NCBI GenBank assembly: GCA_037783545.1
Contig: JBBELK010000390.1
Span: 310,001-374,000, forward strand
From: Henricia sp. BOLD:AAB3569
Lineage: Eukaryota > Echinodermata > Asteroidea > Spinulosida > Echinasteridae
Reading direction: 5' to 3'
DNA length: 64,000 nucleotides
The notes beneath the pieces were generated by a model. That model searched no databases. It worked only from the letters and a program-made list of their open reading frames with translations, and was not told the origin of the DNA. This document shows, piece by piece, positions 61,501 through 64,000 of this stretch; the first letter of the stretch is position 1; every line of letters begins with the position of its first letter. Position numbers and translations under genes: made by a program.

Positions 61501-61919
61501 CACGAGTGATCAGGAGTACACGGACAGCCACGGTCTGCAGAGCAGGCAGGAAGCCCGGGCCCAGTTTTCCCTAAACTCTGAAATTTCTCGGCCATTTCCG
61601 GGCGAAAGTCTGTCAATTTTTCAGGACAAGTGCGGAATATATACTGTTTGAAGCATGCAAACTTTGAAGTTCGTCGGAAAATGTCTTGACTTCCAAATTT
61701 GCCGACATTTGGACCACACTTTTAATTAACCAAATTCCAGTCCCAAACAAGACTGAGCATGCGCACGAGTGATGAGGAGTACACGGACAGCCACGGTCTG
61801 CAGAGCAGGCAAGAAGCCCGAGCCCAGTTTTCCCTAAACTCTGAAATTTCTCGGCCATTTCCCAGCGAAAGTTTGTCAATTTTTTTCAGGACAAGTGCGG
61901 AATATAGACTGTTTGGAGC
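58541..61919 (+). repeat. Alpha HOR block, copy 2 (13 monomers)
   Basis: Starts 58541, 58799, 59060, 59322, 59579, 59840, 60098, 60356, 60619, 60877, 61139, 61397, 61655. It is a near-exact copy of 52831-56210. It lacks the extra T found in copy 1, and it has GGAAAATGTC at 61677 where copy 1 has GGAAAATTTC. Confidence 0.9.
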
Positions 61920-62757
61920 ATGCAAAATTTGAAGTTCGTCGGAAAATTTCTTGACTTCCAAATTTGCCGACGTTTGGACCACACTTTGACCAAATTCCGG
62001 TCCCAAACAAGACTGAGCATGCGCACGAGTGATCAGGAGTACACGGACAGCCACGGTCTGCAGAGCAGGCAGGAAGCCCGAGCCCAGTTTTCCCTAAACT
62101 CTGAAATTTCTCGGCCATTTCCCGGCGAAAGTCTTTCAATTTTTCAGGACAAGTGCGGAATATAGACTGTTTGGAGCATGCACAATTTGAAGTTCGTAGG
62201 AAAATTTCTTGACTTCCAAATTTGCCGACACTTTTAATTAACCAAATTCCAGTCCCAAACAAGACTGAGCATGCGCACGAGTGATCAGGAGTACACGGAC
62301 AGCCACGGTCTGCAGAGCAGGCAGGAAGCCCGAGCCCAGTTTTCCCTAAACTCTGAAATTTCTCGGCCATTTCCCGGCGAAAGTCTGTCAATTTTTCAGG
62401 ACAAGTGCGGAATATAGACTGTTTGGAGCATGCAACATTTGAAGTTCGTCGGAAAATTTCTTGACTTCCAAATTTGCCGACGTTTGGACCACACTTTGAC
62501 CAAATTCCCGTCCCAAACAAGACTGAGCATGCGCACGAGTGATCAGGAGTACACGGACAGCCACGGTCTGCAGAGCAGGCAGGAAGCCCGAGCCCAGTTT
62601 TCCCTAAACTCTGAAATTTCTCGGCCATTTCCGGCGAAAGTCTGTCAATTTTTCAGGACAAGTGCGGAATATAGACTGTTTGGAGCATGCAACATTTGAA
62701 GTTCGTCGGAAAATTTCTTGACTTCCAAATTTGCCGACGTTTGGACCACACTTTTAA

Positions 62758-63972
62758 TTACCAAATTCCAGTCCCAAACAAGACTGAACATGCGCACGAG
62801 TGATCAGGAGTACACGGACAGCAACGGTCTGCAGAGCAGGCAGGAAGCCCGAGCCCAGTTTTCCCTAAACTCTGAAATTTCTCGGCCATTTCCCGGCGAA
62901 AGTCTGTCAATTTTTCAGGACAAGTGCGGAATATAGACTGTTTGGAGCATGCAAAATTTGAAGTTCGTCGGAAAATTTCTTGACTTCCAAATTTGCCGAC
63001 GTTTGGACCACACTTTGACCAAATTCCCGTCCCAAACAAGACTGAGCATGCGCACGAGTGATCAGGAGTACACGGACAGCCACGGTCTGCAGAGCAGGCA
63101 GGAAGCCCGAGCCCAGTTTTCCCTAAACTCTGAAATTTCTCGGCCATTTCCAGGCGAAAGTCTGTAAAATTTTCAGGACAAGTGCGGAATATAGACTGTT
63201 TGGAGCATGCAAAATTTGAAGTTCGTCGGAAAATTTCTTGACTTCCAAATTTGCCGACGTTTGGACCACACTTTGACCAAATTCCCGTCACAATCTGGGG
63301 TGAGTCAACGGCCGTCCAAATGTACACCAGCGCAGCGCATGGTGTCCCAACAGCCACGGTTAGGGGAGTAGCCACGTAGCCGAGCTCCGTTTTCCCTACA
63401 TCCTTAAATTTCTCGGCCATTTCCCAGCGAAAATCTGTCAATTTTGCATGACAAGTGCGGAATATATACAGTTTGGAGCATGCAACATTTGAAGTTCGTT
63501 GGAAAATGTCTTGACTTCCAAATTTGCCGACGTTTGGACCACACTTTGACCAAATTCCCGTCCCAAACAAGACTGAGCATGCGCACGAGTGATCAGGAGT
63601 ACACGGACAGCCACGGTCGGCAGAGCAGGCAAGAAGCCCGAGCCCAGTTTTCCCTAAACTCTGAAATTTCTCGGCCATTTCCCGGCGAAAGTCTGTCAAT
63701 TTTTCAGGACAAGTGCGGAATATAGACTGTTTGGAGCATGCAAAATTTGAAGTTCGTCGGAAAATTTCTTGACTTCCAAATTTGCCGACGTTTGGACCAC
63801 ACTTTGACCAAATTCCCGTCACAATCTGGGGTGAGTCAACGGCCGTCCAAATGTACACCAGCGCAGCGCAGGGTGTCCCAACAGCCACGGTTAGGGGAGT
63901 AGCCACGTAGCCGAGCTCCGTTTTCCTTACATCCTTAAATTTCTCGGCCATTTCCCAACGAAAATCTGTCAA
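62758..63972 (-). other. Minus-strand open frame through two D monomers, not called as a gene
   Basis: 404 codons. Because D is 273 bp, the frame stays open through both D copies, where the peptide changes to segments such as TPLTVAVGTPCAALVYIWTA. A parallel frame crosses D copy 1 (56792-57907). That the frame survives such divergence is notable, but it is not evidence of a gene by itself. Confidence 0.15.
63207..63479 (+). repeat. D monomer, copy 2, 273 bp
   Basis: It lies 5,966 bp from copy 1, at the same place in the beta block. Diverged part: 63290 to about 63471. I saw no difference from copy 1. Confidence 0.9.
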
Positions 63973-64000
63973 TTTTGCATGACAAGTGCGGAATATATAC
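63738..64000 (+). repeat. D monomer, copy 3, partial at window end
   Basis: Diverged part from 63821. It differs from copies 1 and 2 by GCAGGGTGTCC for GCATGGTGTCC, TTTTCCTTACATCC for TTTTCCCTACATCC, and CCCAACGAAA for CCCAGCGAAA. It is thus a separate copy and not part of the same recent duplication. It is 531 bp (D plus K) after copy 2, which suggests that D monomers become more frequent to the right. Confidence 0.88.

Larger units (their letters stand above)
1..64000 (+). repeat. Satellite array, ~258 bp monomer with nested higher-order repeats
   Basis: Every part of the window can be read as tandem copies of one monomer, about 247 in all, with no unique DNA between them. Landmarks in order within a monomer are GCATGC(A/C)AAATTTG, TTCGTCGGAAAATTT, CTTGACTTCC, AAATTTGCCGACG, TTTGG(A/T)CCACAC, CCCAAACAAGACTGAGC, GCGCACGAGTGATCAGG, CACGGTCTGCAGAGC, TTCTCGGCCATTTCC and GACAAGTGCGGAATATAG. 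Neighbouring monomers differ by indels and substitutions that recur in ordered sets, which is the mark of higher-order repeats. All monomers run in the same direction except 2336-4290. Long tandem satellites of this kind are typical of eukaryotic heterochromatin. A centromeric role is possible but not shown by sequence alone. Both array ends lie outside the window. Confidence 0.97.
61920..64000 (+). repeat. Beta HOR block, copy 2, with two D monomers
   Basis: Starts 61920 A, 62178 B, 62430 A (257), 62687 C-variant (262), 62949 A, 63207 D, 63480 K, 63738 D. Compared with copy 1 it has one extra monomer (62430), which shifts the offset from 5,709 to 5,966 bp. After the K monomer it returns straight to a second D. 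It runs off the window. Confidence 0.87.

Noticed and set aside
1-64000. CRISPR array
   Set aside because: The repeat units are ~258 bp and contiguous. There are no short repeats with unique spacers, no leader and no cas genes.
1-64000. Ribosomal DNA intergenic spacer
   Set aside because: Spacer subrepeats can have this size, but 64 kb contains no rRNA gene sequence.

Overview
The whole 64 kb window is one continuous array of satellite DNA. I see no protein-coding gene, tRNA, rRNA, CRISPR array, intact transposon or unique spacer. About 247 head-to-tail copies of a ~258 bp monomer fill it. I number each monomer from the ATG inside its first GCATGC, just before the A(A/C)AATTTG motif. This points to a eukaryotic, probably animal, centromeric, pericentromeric or other heterochromatic array. 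The species cannot be read from the sequence. A typical monomer (6199-6456) is 48% GC and has 14 CpGs, close to expectation (observed/expected about 0.94 by hand count), so it shows no CpG depletion.

A few length and sequence classes recur. A is 258 bp. A' is A with CCAACG/TTTGGTCC. A-1 is 257 bp. Q has CGGACAATTT paired with AATTTTCCGACG. K has TTCGTTGGAAAATGTC. N has TTGTCGACG. C is 263-265 bp, with a 5 bp insertion that creates a TTAATTAA (PacI) site. B is 252 bp and equals C minus 11 bp. D is a strongly diverged 273 bp form, seen only after 57 kb. The classes are arranged in nested higher-order repeats (HORs) of 2 to 29 monomers. Measured periods are 510, 515, 517-518, 768, 773-774, 1029, 1289, 1548, 1796, 1805, 2309, 3605, 5410, 5710-5966 and 7472 bp, and one segment recurs at 10,802 bp.

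Layout: 1-2335 forward array; 2336-4290 one precise inversion; 4291-8.98 kb A/B/K units and 768 bp trimers; 8.85-12.4 kb 1548 bp hexamers containing a copy of the window start; 12.1-13.4 kb dimers; 13.4-15.45 kb a copy of 5.9-8.0 kb; 16.8-18.5 kb 773 bp trimers; 20.8-23.4 kb 1289 bp pentamers; 23.0-31.8 kb nested 1805/3605/5410 bp duplications; 33-40 kb 2309 bp and smaller units; 42-50 kb a local family with its own marker changes; 50-64 kb an alternating pattern of a 13-mer block and a D-containing block.

Many overlapping open frames exist because the main monomer lengths (258, 252, 261, 273) are multiples of three. On the minus strand they run through several monomers, up to 658 codons. I treat them as by-products of the repeat, not genes. 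The features most worth a second look are the clean inversion, the D monomers near the right end, a partial CENP-B-box-like motif in K monomers, a 13 bp dyad in most monomers, and the nested recent duplications.
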